NCBI GenBank assembly: GCA_021771695.1
Contig: JAETON010000001.1
Span: 62,001-126,000 of the forward strand
From: Lachnospiraceae bacterium
Lineage (GTDB): Bacteria; Bacillota; Clostridia; Lachnospirales; Lachnospiraceae
DNA: 64,000 bases
Reading direction: 5' to 3'
Each line of letters starts with the position of its first letter. Position 1 is the stretch's first letter. The notes below the pieces were generated by a model. The model saw nothing but the letters and a program-made list of their open reading frames with translations. It searched no databases and was not told the origin of the DNA. This document shows, in pieces, positions 31,943 through 41,473 of the stretch. The translations under genes were made by a program, and so were the position numbers.

Positions 31943-32164
31943 CTATCGAGACATTTCCTCTTCCTGTCTGCGGATCATTTTACGAACCATTTCTCCTCCG
32001 ACAGAACCTGCCTGTGCAGTTGTCAGATGTCCGTTGTATCCTTCTTTTAAGTCTACTCCGATTTCATTTGCAACCTCAAACTTAAATCTGTCTAATGCAC
32101 CTCTTGCTTCTGGTACCTCGACTCTGTTTGTTCCTTTGCTTCTTGCTGAAGTTCGTTCTTCCAT
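31943..32164 (-). CDS. Alpha/beta-type small acid-soluble spore protein
   Basis: LDRFKFEVANEIGVDLKEGYNGHLTTAQAGSVGGEMVRKMI is the SASP alpha/beta signature. Confidence 0.95.
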   Translation of the reverse strand: MEERTSARSKGTNRVEVPEARGALDRFKFEVANEIGVDLKEGYNGHLTTAQAGSVGGEMVRKMIRRQEEEMSR

Positions 32165-32305
32165 GTTGAAAGTCCTCCATTTCTTTTGTGTTTTTTTGTT
32201 ACGCACATAGTATATGCGAATCAAAAAAAGATACACTAGGAGTTTTTACATGAACTAGCATTTTTTTCAAATTTCATTTTCTAACAAAAATTTTGTAATT
32301 TCACT

Positions 32306-32578
32306 CTAATAACGAACTCTAAATCCTTTTTCATCTTCTTCCAAAGGACACTCTTTTGCTTCCACATCTGTGACATGCACAAAACGATTTCCATTTTTCG
32401 TAATTTCTAAAAATTGTTTTACTTGAAGTTTTGTACCCTGTACCTCTGCCGTAACAGAACCATCATACATATTTTTCACCCATCCGGTTACATGGCATCT
32501 TTCTGCATTCATACTTACAAAAAAGCGAAATCCAACTCCTTGAACTCTCCCGGTAAACCGAAAATAATAACGTACCAT
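32306..32578 (-). CDS. Acylphosphatase
   Basis: FTGRVQGVGFRFFVSMNAERCHVTGWVKNMYDGSVTAEVQG. Confidence 0.95.
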   Translation of the reverse strand: MVRYYFRFTGRVQGVGFRFFVSMNAERCHVTGWVKNMYDGSVTAEVQGTKLQVKQFLEITKNGNRFVHVTDVEAKECPLEEDEKGFRVRY

Positions 32579-32590
32579 ATTAAAACCTCC

Positions 32591-34621
32591 TTACAAATTG
32601 TGCGCAAGACTGATTTGCTTCTCCAATCGACTGTTTTTTATCGTTGAAAAGTCAAAATTCTCATCCTCCAGCCATTTCACTGCATCCGCAGCCTGTTTCA
32701 TAATATCTGCGTTGGTGTAAATATCCGCCAGCACAAAATCCATCATTCCACTTTGACGGACTCCAAAGAAATCTCCGGGACCTCGCAATTTTAAATCCTC
32801 ATTGGCAATATAAAATCCGTCATTGGATTTATTTAACACTTCCAAACGCTGCATTGTTTCTTTCTTTTTGGAACCTGTCATAAAAATGCAGTAAGACTGA
32901 TGTTCTCCGCGTCCTACACGTCCTCTCAGCTGATGAAGCTGTGCAAGTCCAAAACGCTCTGCATTTTCCACCATCATTACCGTTGCATTGGGAACATTCA
33001 CTCCAACTTCTATCACCGTAGTTGAAACCAGAACATCTATATTCCCTGCCGAAAAATCATCCATAATTTTCTGCTTTTCTACAGATTTCATTCTTCCATG
33101 GAGATGTCCAATCCGTACAGACGGCGATAAATTATTCCGAAGCATCTGTGCATACTGGATGACATTTTCTCCTTCCATTGCTTCACTTTCTTCTACCATC
33201 GGACAAATCACATACACCTGCCGTCCCTCGTTCACCTGCTTTTCCATAAAACGATATGCCGTCGGACGGTAACTGGTATTTACCACACAGTTTTTGATTG
33301 GAAGCCGGTTTGCAGGCACCTCATCAATCAAAGATACATCTAAGTCGCCATACAAAATGATTGCTAATGTTCTTGGAATCGGTGTCGCACTCATAACAAG
33401 GACATGCGGCTTTTTACCTTTTAATGAAAGTTTTTCCCGTTGTCTGACGCCAAACCGATGCTGCTCATCTGTAATAACTAATGCCAGTTTATCATATTCT
33501 ACCTGATCTTGAATCAATGCATGGGTTCCAATGACAATATCCACTTGATGTTTTTTTATTTGCTCATAAATTTCCCGTTTTTCTTTTGCTTTTGTGGAAC
33601 CTGTCAGCAAAGCTGTATGCACGCCAAATGGATATAACAGTTCATGAAAAGTTTCATAATGCTGGCTTGCCAAAACCTCGGTTGGTGCCATCAAAACTCC
33701 TTGAAACCCCGCCTTTGCACACATCAAAAGCAAAATCACCGCAAGGATTGTTTTTCCAGAGCCGACATCTCCTTGTACCAACCGGTTCATTACCTTTCCA
33801 GAAGCTAAATCCCTCTTCATTTCCTCCAGTGCACGCTTCTGTGCCCCAGTCAGTTCATACGGAAGGTTCTTTACCAAACATTCGGCCTCCCTGCACTCTC
33901 TGATCACATAGCTGCTCTTTTTTCCTTCTTCTTCATTGGAAATCATATGCATTGCAGATATAAAAATAAAAAATTCATCAAAAATCAACCGTTTTTTTGC
34001 TTCGATTAACTTTTCCTTAGATTCTGGAAAATGAATATTCCAAATGGCCTCACTATAATCCATTGGATGATATTTTAACAAAATCTGTTTTGGAAGATAT
34101 TCTGGAATATTTTCTATATAATCCTGCGTCTGCTTTACCGCCTTAGAAATCACTTTATTGGTTAATCCTGTTGTCAGCGGGTACACTGGCTGCAGAGTTT
34201 TCTGCTGTGCCTCATAAGATTCCTCTGTAAATATCTCTGGATGTTCCATTGTCATTCGTCCATTCTTAAATACCGGAGTCCCTGTAAAAATATAATCCTG
34301 TCCCCGGTGAAGCTGTTTCTTCAAGTACGGCATATTATACCATGTCAAAGTTAAAGTCCCTGTAGAATCTTTCCCCAAACACGTAACAATCTTCATCCGC
34401 CGAATATAACGGATATTTATATCCGAGCTGATTCTTACAGCTGCAGAGGCTCTCTGCCCCGCTTCCAATTCATGAATAGAAATCGGCTCTTCATAAGTCA
34501 GATAATATCTTGGATACATTGTAATCAAACTGTCTATACTCCGAATACCAAGTCTTCCAAAAGCTGACGCTGTTTTTTCCCCGATTCCTTTTAATTCTAA
34601 AATACTTGTTGATCCATCCAT
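32591..34621 (-). CDS. recG: ATP-dependent DNA helicase RecG
   Basis: LVQGDVGSGKT, TDEQHRFGVRQRE, MSATPIPRTLA, QLRGRVGRGEHQSYCI. Confidence 0.97.
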   Translation of the reverse strand: MDGSTSILELKGIGEKTASAFGRLGIRSIDSLITMYPRYYLTYEEPISIHELEAGQRASAAVRISSDINIRYIRRMKIVTCLGKDSTGTLTLTWYNMPYLKKQLHRGQDYIFTGTPVFKNGRMTMEHPEIFTEESYEAQQKTLQPVYPLTTGLTNKVISKAVKQTQDYIENIPEYLPKQILLKYHPMDYSEAIWNIHFPESKEKLIEAKKRLIFDEFFIFISAMHMISNEEEGKKSSYVIRECREAECLVKNLPYELTGAQKRALEEMKRDLASGKVMNRLVQGDVGSGKTILAVILLLMCAKAGFQGVLMAPTEVLASQHYETFHELLYPFGVHTALLTGSTKAKEKREIYEQIKKHQVDIVIGTHALIQDQVEYDKLALVITDEQHRFGVRQREKLSLKGKKPHVLVMSATPIPRTLAIILYGDLDVSLIDEVPANRLPIKNCVVNTSYRPTAYRFMEKQVNEGRQVYVICPMVEESEAMEGENVIQYAQMLRNNLSPSVRIGHLHGRMKSVEKQKIMDDFSAGNIDVLVSTTVIEVGVNVPNATVMMVENAERFGLAQLHQLRGRVGRGEHQSYCIFMTGSKKKETMQRLEVLNKSNDGFYIANEDLKLRGPGDFFGVRQSGMMDFVLADIYTNADIMKQAADAVKWLEDENFDFSTIKNSRLEKQISLAHNL

Positions 34622-34664
34622 ATCATACTCCTGTCTTTCTATCAGAAATTTCTCTAATTCAACA

Positions 34665-34690
34665 AAAAAGGAGCATAACTGCTCCTTTTT
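34665..34690 (-). terminator. Terminator downstream of the FakA-like gene
   Basis: aaaaaggagca-taac-tgctccttttt. Confidence 0.85.
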
Positions 34691-34698
34691 CTTAGATT

Positions 34699-36342
34699 TT
34701 ATTCTACAGATAACAGGAAATAGTAAATTGGCTGTCCGCCGTATTCCAGTTGTACGTCGCAGTCTTCGTATTTTTCTTCTACTCTGCTAAGAAGTGCTTG
34801 TGCATCTTCTTCTTTCATATCCTGTCCATAATAAATACAGATTAATTCACTGTCTTCGTCCACCATATCATCAATCAAATCCATCGTGACACCTTCAATA
34901 CTGCTGCCAACTTCTTGAATTCCATCATCATCAATTCCCATAATATCGTCAATTTTAATTTCTTTTCCATTAATGGATGTGTCTCTGACTGCATAAGTGA
35001 CTTCTCCTGTTTTTACATATTCGATGATTTCTTTCATATTTTCTTCATTGGTTTCAACATCTGCTTCTGCTTCAAAACCAATAAATGCAGAAATACCCTG
35101 TGGAACAGTGGTGGTTGGAATAATAACGATCTCTTTATCTTCTACCAAAGACTGTGCCTGTGTTGCTGCTAAAATAATATTCTTATTATTCGGCAGAATG
35201 AAAACCGTATCTGCATTTACCTGATCAATGGCATTTAGCATATCTTCTGTACTTGGATTCATCGTCTGCCCGCCTTCAATCAGATAATCGACTCCCAATC
35301 CGCGGAAAATGTCATTTAAACCTTCCCCAATGGAAACAGCAACAAATCCGTACGGCTTTCTCGGTTCTTCCTTCTTAGAAACTTGTGCTTCTTCCTGGGT
35401 TAATGCAAGACGTTCCTGATGTTCTTCTCTCATATTGTCAATCTTCATGCTGGTCAAGGCACCATAAGAAAGCCCTTTTTCAATAGCTTTTCCCGGATGA
35501 TTTGTATGCACATGCACTTTTACAATATCTTCATCTCCTACTACGACAACACAATCACCAATGCCGGATAAATACTTCTTAAAGTCTAATTCATTTTCCT
35601 CGGTCCATTCTTTTTCCGTCATAACAATAAATTCTGTACAATATCCAAACTTAATATCTTCTTCAGATGTTACTGCATCGGATACGGTCACTTTCTTTGC
35701 AGGTTTTGGCACATCGGATAAATCAATCTCCTTGCCAAGAAGCACATCCACAGCTCCCTGCAGGAATTCTACCAATCCTTGTCCTCCGGAATCCACAACT
35801 CCAGCTTCTTTTAATACCGGCAGCATCTCCGGCGTACGTTTCAAAACTGCATTTGCTTCCTCCATAACAATCTCTGCAAATTTTTCAAATTCTTCTTCTT
35901 TTCTTGCAGTTCTGACAGCCATCTCTGCAGTCCCTTTGGCTACGGTAAGAATCGTTCCTTCTTTCGGCTTCATAACAGCTTTGTATGCAGTATCTACCGC
36001 ATGTTTAAATCCAACTGCCGCTGCCTTTGTATCCAATACTTCCTGAGTTTTCACTCCTTTATAAAATCCACGGAATAACTGTGATAAAATAACTCCAGAA
36101 TTTCCTCTGGCTCCACGAAGTGAACCGCCTGATAATCCTCTCGTTACTTCCTTAATCGTCAGTTCCGGTGCATTTCCAACTTCTTTGGCAGCCGCCATCG
36201 CTGTCATCGTCATATTGGTTCCTGTATCTCCATCAGGAACCGGAAATACATTCAGTTCATTAATATATTCTTTGTGCGCCTCCAAACGTTTCGCACCGCC
36301 TATTAACATCTTTTGCAATAAAGACGCGTCTATCTGTTTCAT
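34699..36342 (-). CDS. DAK2/DegV-type fatty acid kinase FakA-like protein
   Basis: N-terminal DhaL domain (LNVFPVPDGDTGTNMTMTM, GARGNSGVILSQLFRG) and C-terminal DegV-like domain. Confidence 0.93.
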   Translation of the reverse strand: MKQIDASLLQKMLIGGAKRLEAHKEYINELNVFPVPDGDTGTNMTMTAMAAAKEVGNAPELTIKEVTRGLSGGSLRGARGNSGVILSQLFRGFYKGVKTQEVLDTKAAAVGFKHAVDTAYKAVMKPKEGTILTVAKGTAEMAVRTARKEEEFEKFAEIVMEEANAVLKRTPEMLPVLKEAGVVDSGGQGLVEFLQGAVDVLLGKEIDLSDVPKPAKKVTVSDAVTSEEDIKFGYCTEFIVMTEKEWTEENELDFKKYLSGIGDCVVVVGDEDIVKVHVHTNHPGKAIEKGLSYGALTSMKIDNMREEHQERLALTQEEAQVSKKEEPRKPYGFVAVSIGEGLNDIFRGLGVDYLIEGGQTMNPSTEDMLNAIDQVNADTVFILPNNKNIILAATQAQSLVEDKEIVIIPTTTVPQGISAFIGFEAEADVETNEENMKEIIEYVKTGEVTYAVRDTSINGKEIKIDDIMGIDDDGIQEVGSSIEGVTMDLIDDMVDEDSELICIYYGQDMKEEDAQALLSRVEEKYEDCDVQLEYGGQPIYYFLLSVE

Positions 36343-36360
36343 ATTCCTCTGCCTCCATTA

Positions 36361-36717
36361 TTATCCAATATCTTTTACGCCTTCAACGTATATATTAATC
36401 TGTTCTACTTCCAAACTTGTAAATTCTTCCACTCTGTATTTTACAGATTCCATTAAATTATTCGCAACTGTGGAAATAGACACACCATAAGAAACAATAA
36501 TATGAAACTCAATAGTGATCTTGTTGTTCTTAACAGAAACAAACACGCCTTTTCTGATATTATCCCTAGTAAGTAATTTTACAATTCCGTCTTTTACATT
36601 GACCATTGCCATTCCGATAATGCCAAAACATCCAAGGGCACAAATTCCTGCATATTTTGCAATCACTTGATTTTCAATGGAAATTTCTCCATTCTTCGTA
36701 TTCATATGTCCTTTCAT
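36361..36717 (-). CDS. Asp23/Gls24 family envelope stress response protein
   Basis: ISIENQVIAKYAGICALGCFGIIGMA..., Asp23 fold; adjacent to fakA as is typical. Confidence 0.93.
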   Translation of the reverse strand: MKGHMNTKNGEISIENQVIAKYAGICALGCFGIIGMAMVNVKDGIVKLLTRDNIRKGVFVSVKNNKITIEFHIIVSYGVSISTVANNLMESVKYRVEEFTSLEVEQINIYVEGVKDIG

Positions 36718-36794
36718 AAATTATTACCTCCAACCGAGAATTCATATATTCTGATTATACTATTTATCGTTCAAAAAGAAAAGCAAATTTATTC

Positions 36795-36823
36795 TTGATT
36801 TTTATAAATCAATCTGTTAGAAT
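36795..36823 (+). promoter_or_regulatory. Predicted sigma-A promoter for rpmB
   Basis: TTGATT - 17 nt - TAGAAT upstream of rpmB. Confidence 0.6.
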
Positions 36824-36882
36824 GAAATAGTTGTCGAGCCCGGAACGAAAAAGGGAAAAGATTTGAAGAAGGAGGTGCTAAC

Positions 36883-37068
36883 ATGGCAAAATGTGCTATT
36901 TGTGGAAAAGGCGCTCATTTTGGAAATGCAGTCAGTCACTCACATAGAAGATCAAACAAAATGTGGAAATCAAATATTAAATCCGTAAGAGTTAAAGTAG
37001 ACGGCGGAGCAAAGAAAATGTACGTTTGTACTTCTTGCTTAAGATCCGGTAAGGTTGAACGCGCTTAA
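36883..37068 (+). CDS. rpmB: 50S ribosomal protein L28
   Basis: MAKCAICGKGAHFGNAVSHSHRRSNKMWKSNIKSVRV with AGGAGG SD. Confidence 0.97.
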   Translation: MAKCAICGKGAHFGNAVSHSHRRSNKMWKSNIKSVRVKVDGGAKKMYVCTSCLRSGKVERA

Positions 37069-37099
37069 TCTATTACGATTTATTTAATATAGAACCACT

Positions 37100-37127
37100 A
37101 AGAACTGGACATGTCCAGTTCTTTTTT
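37100..37127 (+). terminator. Terminator of rpmB
   Basis: aagaactggacatgtccagttctttttt perfect palindrome plus T-run. Confidence 0.88.
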
Positions 37128-37263
37128 ATTGAAAAAACAAACAGTAACCCAATACCCAGCTTACCATGCACATCATTATTTTTGTAAATTCATGATCTAT
37201 AAATAATCCCGTCAAAAGTCCGATTCCAAAAAAGAAAAAAGCAATTGCGCATACTCGTTTCAT
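37126..37263 (-). CDS. Small 45-aa membrane protein (below ORF-track cutoff)
   Basis: Minus-strand ORF MKRVCAIAFFFFGIGLLTGLFIDHEFTKIMMCMVSWVLGYCLFFQ* with upstream AAGGAAGAG SD-like sequence; two hydrophobic segments. Confidence 0.6.
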   Translation of the reverse strand: MKRVCAIAFFFFGIGLLTGLFIDHEFTKIMMCMVSWVLGYCLFFQ

Positions 37264-37312
37264 CGTCTCTTCCTTTCAGCTATTATTATATAGTTTATGC
37301 CGGAAAAGAAAA

Positions 37313-37339
37313 AAAGGACCAAATACTTTTAGGTCCTTT
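37313..37339 (-). terminator. Terminator of the gerW-type operon
   Basis: aaaggacc...ggtcctttc stem downstream of the 37359 stop. Confidence 0.7.
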
Positions 37340-37358
37340 CATCAAAATTACTTTTTCT

Positions 37359-37739
37359 TTATGGTTCTTCTTTTTCTAAGTCTTCTACAATATCTTCCAG
37401 TGTTTCTTCCTTTTTGGTAAATTTATCAATCACATCCGGCACCATATCCAAAAGTTTTACAATGGTTTCCTGATTCTTTACATTCACCAGTTTTGTTTGT
37501 CCATTTTGAATGACCAAAACTGCACTTGGTATCAATTTTCCGCCGATACCGCCGCCGCTTTTATTCTTTTTATCTGCTTCAAAAGCTCCGGCTCCCATTC
37601 CAAAAGATACATCTACCAATGGCAGAATGATCGTATCCTTAATATAAATCGGCTCTCCTACAACTGTTTTGGATGTTAAAAATCCTTCCATTCCGTTAAA
37701 TAAAGAGCTGACGGTTTCATTAAAATTTTCTTTGCTCAT
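37359..37739 (-). CDS. GerW/YtfJ family sporulation protein
   Basis: TVVGEPIYIKDTIILPLVDVSFGMGAGAF...GGGIGGKLIPSAVLVI. Confidence 0.92.
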   Translation of the reverse strand: MSKENFNETVSSLFNGMEGFLTSKTVVGEPIYIKDTIILPLVDVSFGMGAGAFEADKKNKSGGGIGGKLIPSAVLVIQNGQTKLVNVKNQETIVKLLDMVPDVIDKFTKKEETLEDIVEDLEKEEP

Positions 37740-37743
37740 ATGA

Positions 37744-38703
37744 CTAACCTCCTATCATTTCTGCCACACGGTCTTTTTGCTTTAATAAATCTTTATCCCG
37801 GTAAACATTCCATGCAAGTTTTAAAAGCTGATATCTTCGGATTCTCCCTGCCGCAAGAATATGTCCTTTCAAAACACTTCGCTGAAAATCCGGTGTAATA
37901 TCTAAATGACTTCCGTAAATCGGCATTGTCATTGCAAGACATCCAAGAACTTTTCCAGTAAGTGCGGGATCTTCCAGCCCAAATACCAGATTCCCCTCCA
38001 ATCTCTGGGGAAACAAATATTTCAGCCCATCCATCCCGTATTTTCTTAATCTAGACAATGCAGCACGTAATTCATCATCTTCCAGCAGTTCCTTAAAGTC
38101 CTTTGCTTTTTTTGATATTTCCCTAAGCTTTCCAATAATCTCTCTGCACTTATTATAACATTTTTTTAAAAAACCTACGATTCTTTTTCCCGGAAATTCT
38201 CTTTTTTTCTCTTTTTTCTCTTTAAATGCCATATGTTCTGCTGATATTTCTTCTGATTCATCCCAAGAAAAATCCAGTACATCCTGTGATTCTTCTTTTT
38301 TTTCCTGCACCGGTCCTATTTTAAAATTATCCGGCTTTTCTATGTGATTTTGAACCGGATCTTTCATCTCTGTTTTTGAATTCTTTGATTTTGAAGCTGA
38401 TCGTTCTTCCACTACAGATTCTTTCACTTCTTTACCGCCAAGCAGCGACCATTTCTTGGCGTCTGTCCGATATACCGGAAACCCAAAAACTTTGACTGTT
38501 AAATCGATATCCTCTTCATAGGCAGCTTTCATACGTAAGAATATCAATGCCCATGAGACTTTCACCTTAAAATGCGGACTTTTCCCATCAAAATCCCCTT
38601 CCAGCCGATAAGCAATAGGACAAATGAGCAGAATCAATAACATTATAACCGGAATCAGCAAAAGGATTCCAAGTGTTTTTAAAATCAAAAATACAATGCT
38701 CAT
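37744..38703 (-). CDS. DUF2953 domain protein
   Basis: N-terminal TM plus C-terminal FGLEDPALTGKVLGCLAMTMPIYGSHLDITPDFQRSVLKGHILAAGRIRRYQLLKLAW typical of DUF2953; next to gerW. Confidence 0.8.
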   Translation of the reverse strand: MSIVFLILKTLGILLLIPVIMLLILLICPIAYRLEGDFDGKSPHFKVKVSWALIFLRMKAAYEEDIDLTVKVFGFPVYRTDAKKWSLLGGKEVKESVVEERSASKSKNSKTEMKDPVQNHIEKPDNFKIGPVQEKKEESQDVLDFSWDESEEISAEHMAFKEKKEKKREFPGKRIVGFLKKCYNKCREIIGKLREISKKAKDFKELLEDDELRAALSRLRKYGMDGLKYLFPQRLEGNLVFGLEDPALTGKVLGCLAMTMPIYGSHLDITPDFQRSVLKGHILAAGRIRRYQLLKLAWNVYRDKDLLKQKDRVAEMIGG

Positions 38704-39017
38704 GCCTTCTCTCCACAAAAGTATTCTTCTACACGCTCTATCATTTGACATTCTGCCATATCATCCACCATCCGCTGTAAAATTACAAGAGCATCTTTTC
38801 TGCCTGCTGCCAGCCCAACAATGATGATATTGCAGGATTCATAAAAATCGGAAAGTAAATCCTCATAAGAATAAATTTCTAAAATCCCGGATCCCCATTG
38901 CGGTAATGTAATACAATATAATCCCGGTATTCTTTTCCTCTTCTGAATTCTTTTTCTCAGAATATTTCTCTCCGGTTTTAATATTTCAGATATGTACACA
39001 CCTTCTGCAATTTTCAT
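38700..39017 (-). CDS. Conserved hypothetical protein in the gerW operon
   Basis: MKIAEGVYISEILKPERNILRKRIQKRKRIPGLYCITLP...; stop/start ATGA overlap with the DUF2953 gene. Confidence 0.7.
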   Translation of the reverse strand: MKIAEGVYISEILKPERNILRKRIQKRKRIPGLYCITLPQWGSGILEIYSYEDLLSDFYESCNIIIVGLAAGRKDALVILQRMVDDMAECQMIERVEEYFCGEKA

Positions 39018-39115
39018 GATTCCCTCCTGCAATCGAAACAAAGCGGACGAATCCGCTCTCAAATAAGAACGGGGATGCATCGCTACATCCCCATTTTATC
39101 ATATATTTCTGTCGA

Positions 39116-40549
39116 TTATTCACCAATCTTAACGACTTTAATCATATTTGTCACACCTTTTCCACGGTGGTCAGCCGGTCCTCCTCCAGTCAATACCAAA
39201 ATATCATCCTGATTTGCAAGACCTGCATCTAATACGATGTCTGTAGCTTCATCCAAAATATCTTTGGTGGTTTCCGCTTTATGGGATTTAAACGGACGAA
39301 CTCCCCAATATAACTGCATTTTACGAACTGCTGCCTCATCTGGTGACAATCCGATAATCTGTGCATCAGGTTTAAATTTGGATACAATTCTTGCTGTAAA
39401 TCCAGACATACTGGAAGCCAAAATACATTTTGCATTCAAATTATGTGCAGTCTGTACTGCAGAATAAGCAACTGCTGCGGAAATTCCGCGGCTTACATAA
39501 GCAAAACGATAATCTCTTACTTTTGTATCCAAATGAATCTCTGTAGAAATCGCAATCTGATGCATCATACGAACTGCTTCTACCGGATGTTTTCCTTTTG
39601 CAGTTTCACCAGATAACATAATTGCATCTGTTCCATCATAAATGGCATTGGCAACGTCCGTAACTTCCGCTCTCGTTGGACGAGGGTTACGAATCATAGA
39701 ATCCAGCATCTGTGTTGCGGTTACAACCGGCTTAAATGCTTTGTTACATTTCTTGATAATTGCTTTCTGTAAGAATGGTACTTCTTCTGCCGGAATTTCA
39801 ACGCCTAAGTCTCCACGTGCAATCATAACACCTTCGGATGCTTCAATAATCGCATCAATATTTTCTACGCCTTCGATATTTTCAATCTTAGAAATAACAC
39901 CTGCATGAGAATCATGTGCAGCAATAATATCATTAATTTCATTTACAGCATCTGCATTACGAATAAAAGAAGCCGCAATAAAATCAATTCCGTTTTCCAA
40001 ACCAAATTCAATATCCGCTTTATCTTTTTCTGTAATAGAAGGAAGATTTACTTTTACATTTGGTACATTCACACCTTTACGGCTTCCAAGCAGTCCGCCG
40101 TTTACAACTTCACATACGATATCTGTTCCATCTTTAATTTCTTTTACGCGTAATTCAATCAAACCATCATCAATTAAGATTGTATTTCCTGCTTCCACAT
40201 CCTCTGGAAGTTCAGCATATGTAATGCTGACAATTGCATCACTGCCTTCCACTTCTCTGGTTGTCAATACAAATTCCTGATTTTCTTTTAGTTCAACATC
40301 ATCACCGCCTGCAAGTAATCCTGTACGGATTTCCGGACCCTTTGTATCCAGTAAAATAGCAATCGGTAAGCCAAGTTCCTCTCTAAATTTCTTAATTCTT
40401 TTAATTCTTCCTAACTGCTCCTCGTGGTCTCCATGAGAAAAGTTCAGGCGGGCAATGTCCATTCCTTCCAGCATCAGCTGCTTTAATACAGCATCGTCAT
40501 CTGTTGCTGGTCCCATAGTACAAATAATTTTAGTCTTTTTCGTTAGCAT
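39116..40549 (-). CDS. pyk: Pyruvate kinase
   Basis: TKIICTMGPATDD, MIARGDLGVEIPAEEVPFLQK, TATQMLDSMIRNPRPTRAEVTDVANAI. Confidence 0.97.
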   Translation of the reverse strand: MLTKKTKIICTMGPATDDDAVLKQLMLEGMDIARLNFSHGDHEEQLGRIKRIKKFREELGLPIAILLDTKGPEIRTGLLAGGDDVELKENQEFVLTTREVEGSDAIVSITYAELPEDVEAGNTILIDDGLIELRVKEIKDGTDIVCEVVNGGLLGSRKGVNVPNVKVNLPSITEKDKADIEFGLENGIDFIAASFIRNADAVNEINDIIAAHDSHAGVISKIENIEGVENIDAIIEASEGVMIARGDLGVEIPAEEVPFLQKAIIKKCNKAFKPVVTATQMLDSMIRNPRPTRAEVTDVANAIYDGTDAIMLSGETAKGKHPVEAVRMMHQIAISTEIHLDTKVRDYRFAYVSRGISAAVAYSAVQTAHNLNAKCILASSMSGFTARIVSKFKPDAQIIGLSPDEAAVRKMQLYWGVRPFKSHKAETTKDILDEATDIVLDAGLANQDDILVLTGGGPADHRGKGVTNMIKVVKIGE

Positions 40550-40585
40550 AGTGTTCTCCTTTAAAATTCATATAATATTAATAAC

Positions 40586-41455
40586 TCACCTTTTTACATG
40601 CTTATGGGTAAACAAATGATCTTGACAGTATTCGTAATCCCCATCGCATTTGGAACAATAACGGAATTCCAGTGCTGGATCGTCAAGTTCCGTACGGTGG
40701 CATATTGCACATTCATGTACAGCACCGTTTTTCTTATGCCCTCTGGAAGCTTTGGTCTGAAAATCTTTCCGCCGTCTCTTTCCTGATACTTTCCCGGCAA
40801 AAGACGCCCCCCGGCTTTTTATTTTCTTCATAGAAAAGAAAAATAATAAAAAATTCAACAAAGCCACTATAATAGATACTTTAACTGAAATTCCAGGAAC
40901 TGTAAAGCCTGATTTCAAAAAAATGCACGTAAGGTACAAACCGTCTAAATATGCCAGCCACTTTACACGAATCGGAAGTATCATATAAAGATACACCTGC
41001 ATATCCGGAAACATCATGGCATATGCCAGAAACAACGTAATATTCAGATAAAAAGTATCCATATATACTGCGGCTCCTGCCAGTTCTCCTCCAGAAAAAG
41101 CAAGTGCTGCATATGTAAGGAACGCTCCTAAAATAGTTCCTAACACTCCAATAAAATAATACATGTTAAACCGAAAGCTTCCCCATACCTGTTCTAAAGA
41201 AGATGCAATCGAATAATAAAACAGTAAAACAAAAATAATAAAAAACAGACTGGTATTCGGACCTATCAGCAAAAATGTAACTAAACGCCATACCTGTCCA
41301 TGAAGAATCAAATAAGGATTCAAATTCAGCATAAAGTACAATTCCGGTGAAACTCTCTGAATTACATAACCAATTGCATATAAAAGTACAATTATTTTCG
41401 GAAGATTGGGGATCGCATATTTCCCAAACTTCTCTTCCAATCTATTCAGCCACAT
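40586..41455 (-). CDS. Rhomboid-fold membrane protein with C-terminal zinc-binding tail
   Basis: Rhomboid-like topology (SSLEQVWGSFRFNMYYFIGVLGTILGAFLTY) and C-terminal CAICHRTELDDPALEFRYCSKCDGDYEYCQDHLFTHKH. Confidence 0.75.
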   Translation of the reverse strand: MWLNRLEEKFGKYAIPNLPKIIVLLYAIGYVIQRVSPELYFMLNLNPYLILHGQVWRLVTFLLIGPNTSLFFIIFVLLFYYSIASSLEQVWGSFRFNMYYFIGVLGTILGAFLTYAALAFSGGELAGAAVYMDTFYLNITLFLAYAMMFPDMQVYLYMILPIRVKWLAYLDGLYLTCIFLKSGFTVPGISVKVSIIVALLNFLLFFFSMKKIKSRGASFAGKVSGKRRRKDFQTKASRGHKKNGAVHECAICHRTELDDPALEFRYCSKCDGDYEYCQDHLFTHKHVKR

Positions 41456-41473
41456 AACAAACCTTTCTTAATC

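Noticed and set aside
35561-36046. 161-aa plus-strand ORF
   Set aside because: Antisense to the FakA-like gene; Ser/Thr-rich composition expected from the reverse complement.
36824-36882. Ribosomal-protein autoregulatory leader upstream of rpmB
   Set aside because: Short leader with no clear conserved structure visible by eye; cannot support a named element.
39071-39092. GGGGATG...CATCCCC hairpin downstream of pyk as a terminator
   Set aside because: Stem is only 7 bp and the following T-run is weak on the minus strand; not called.
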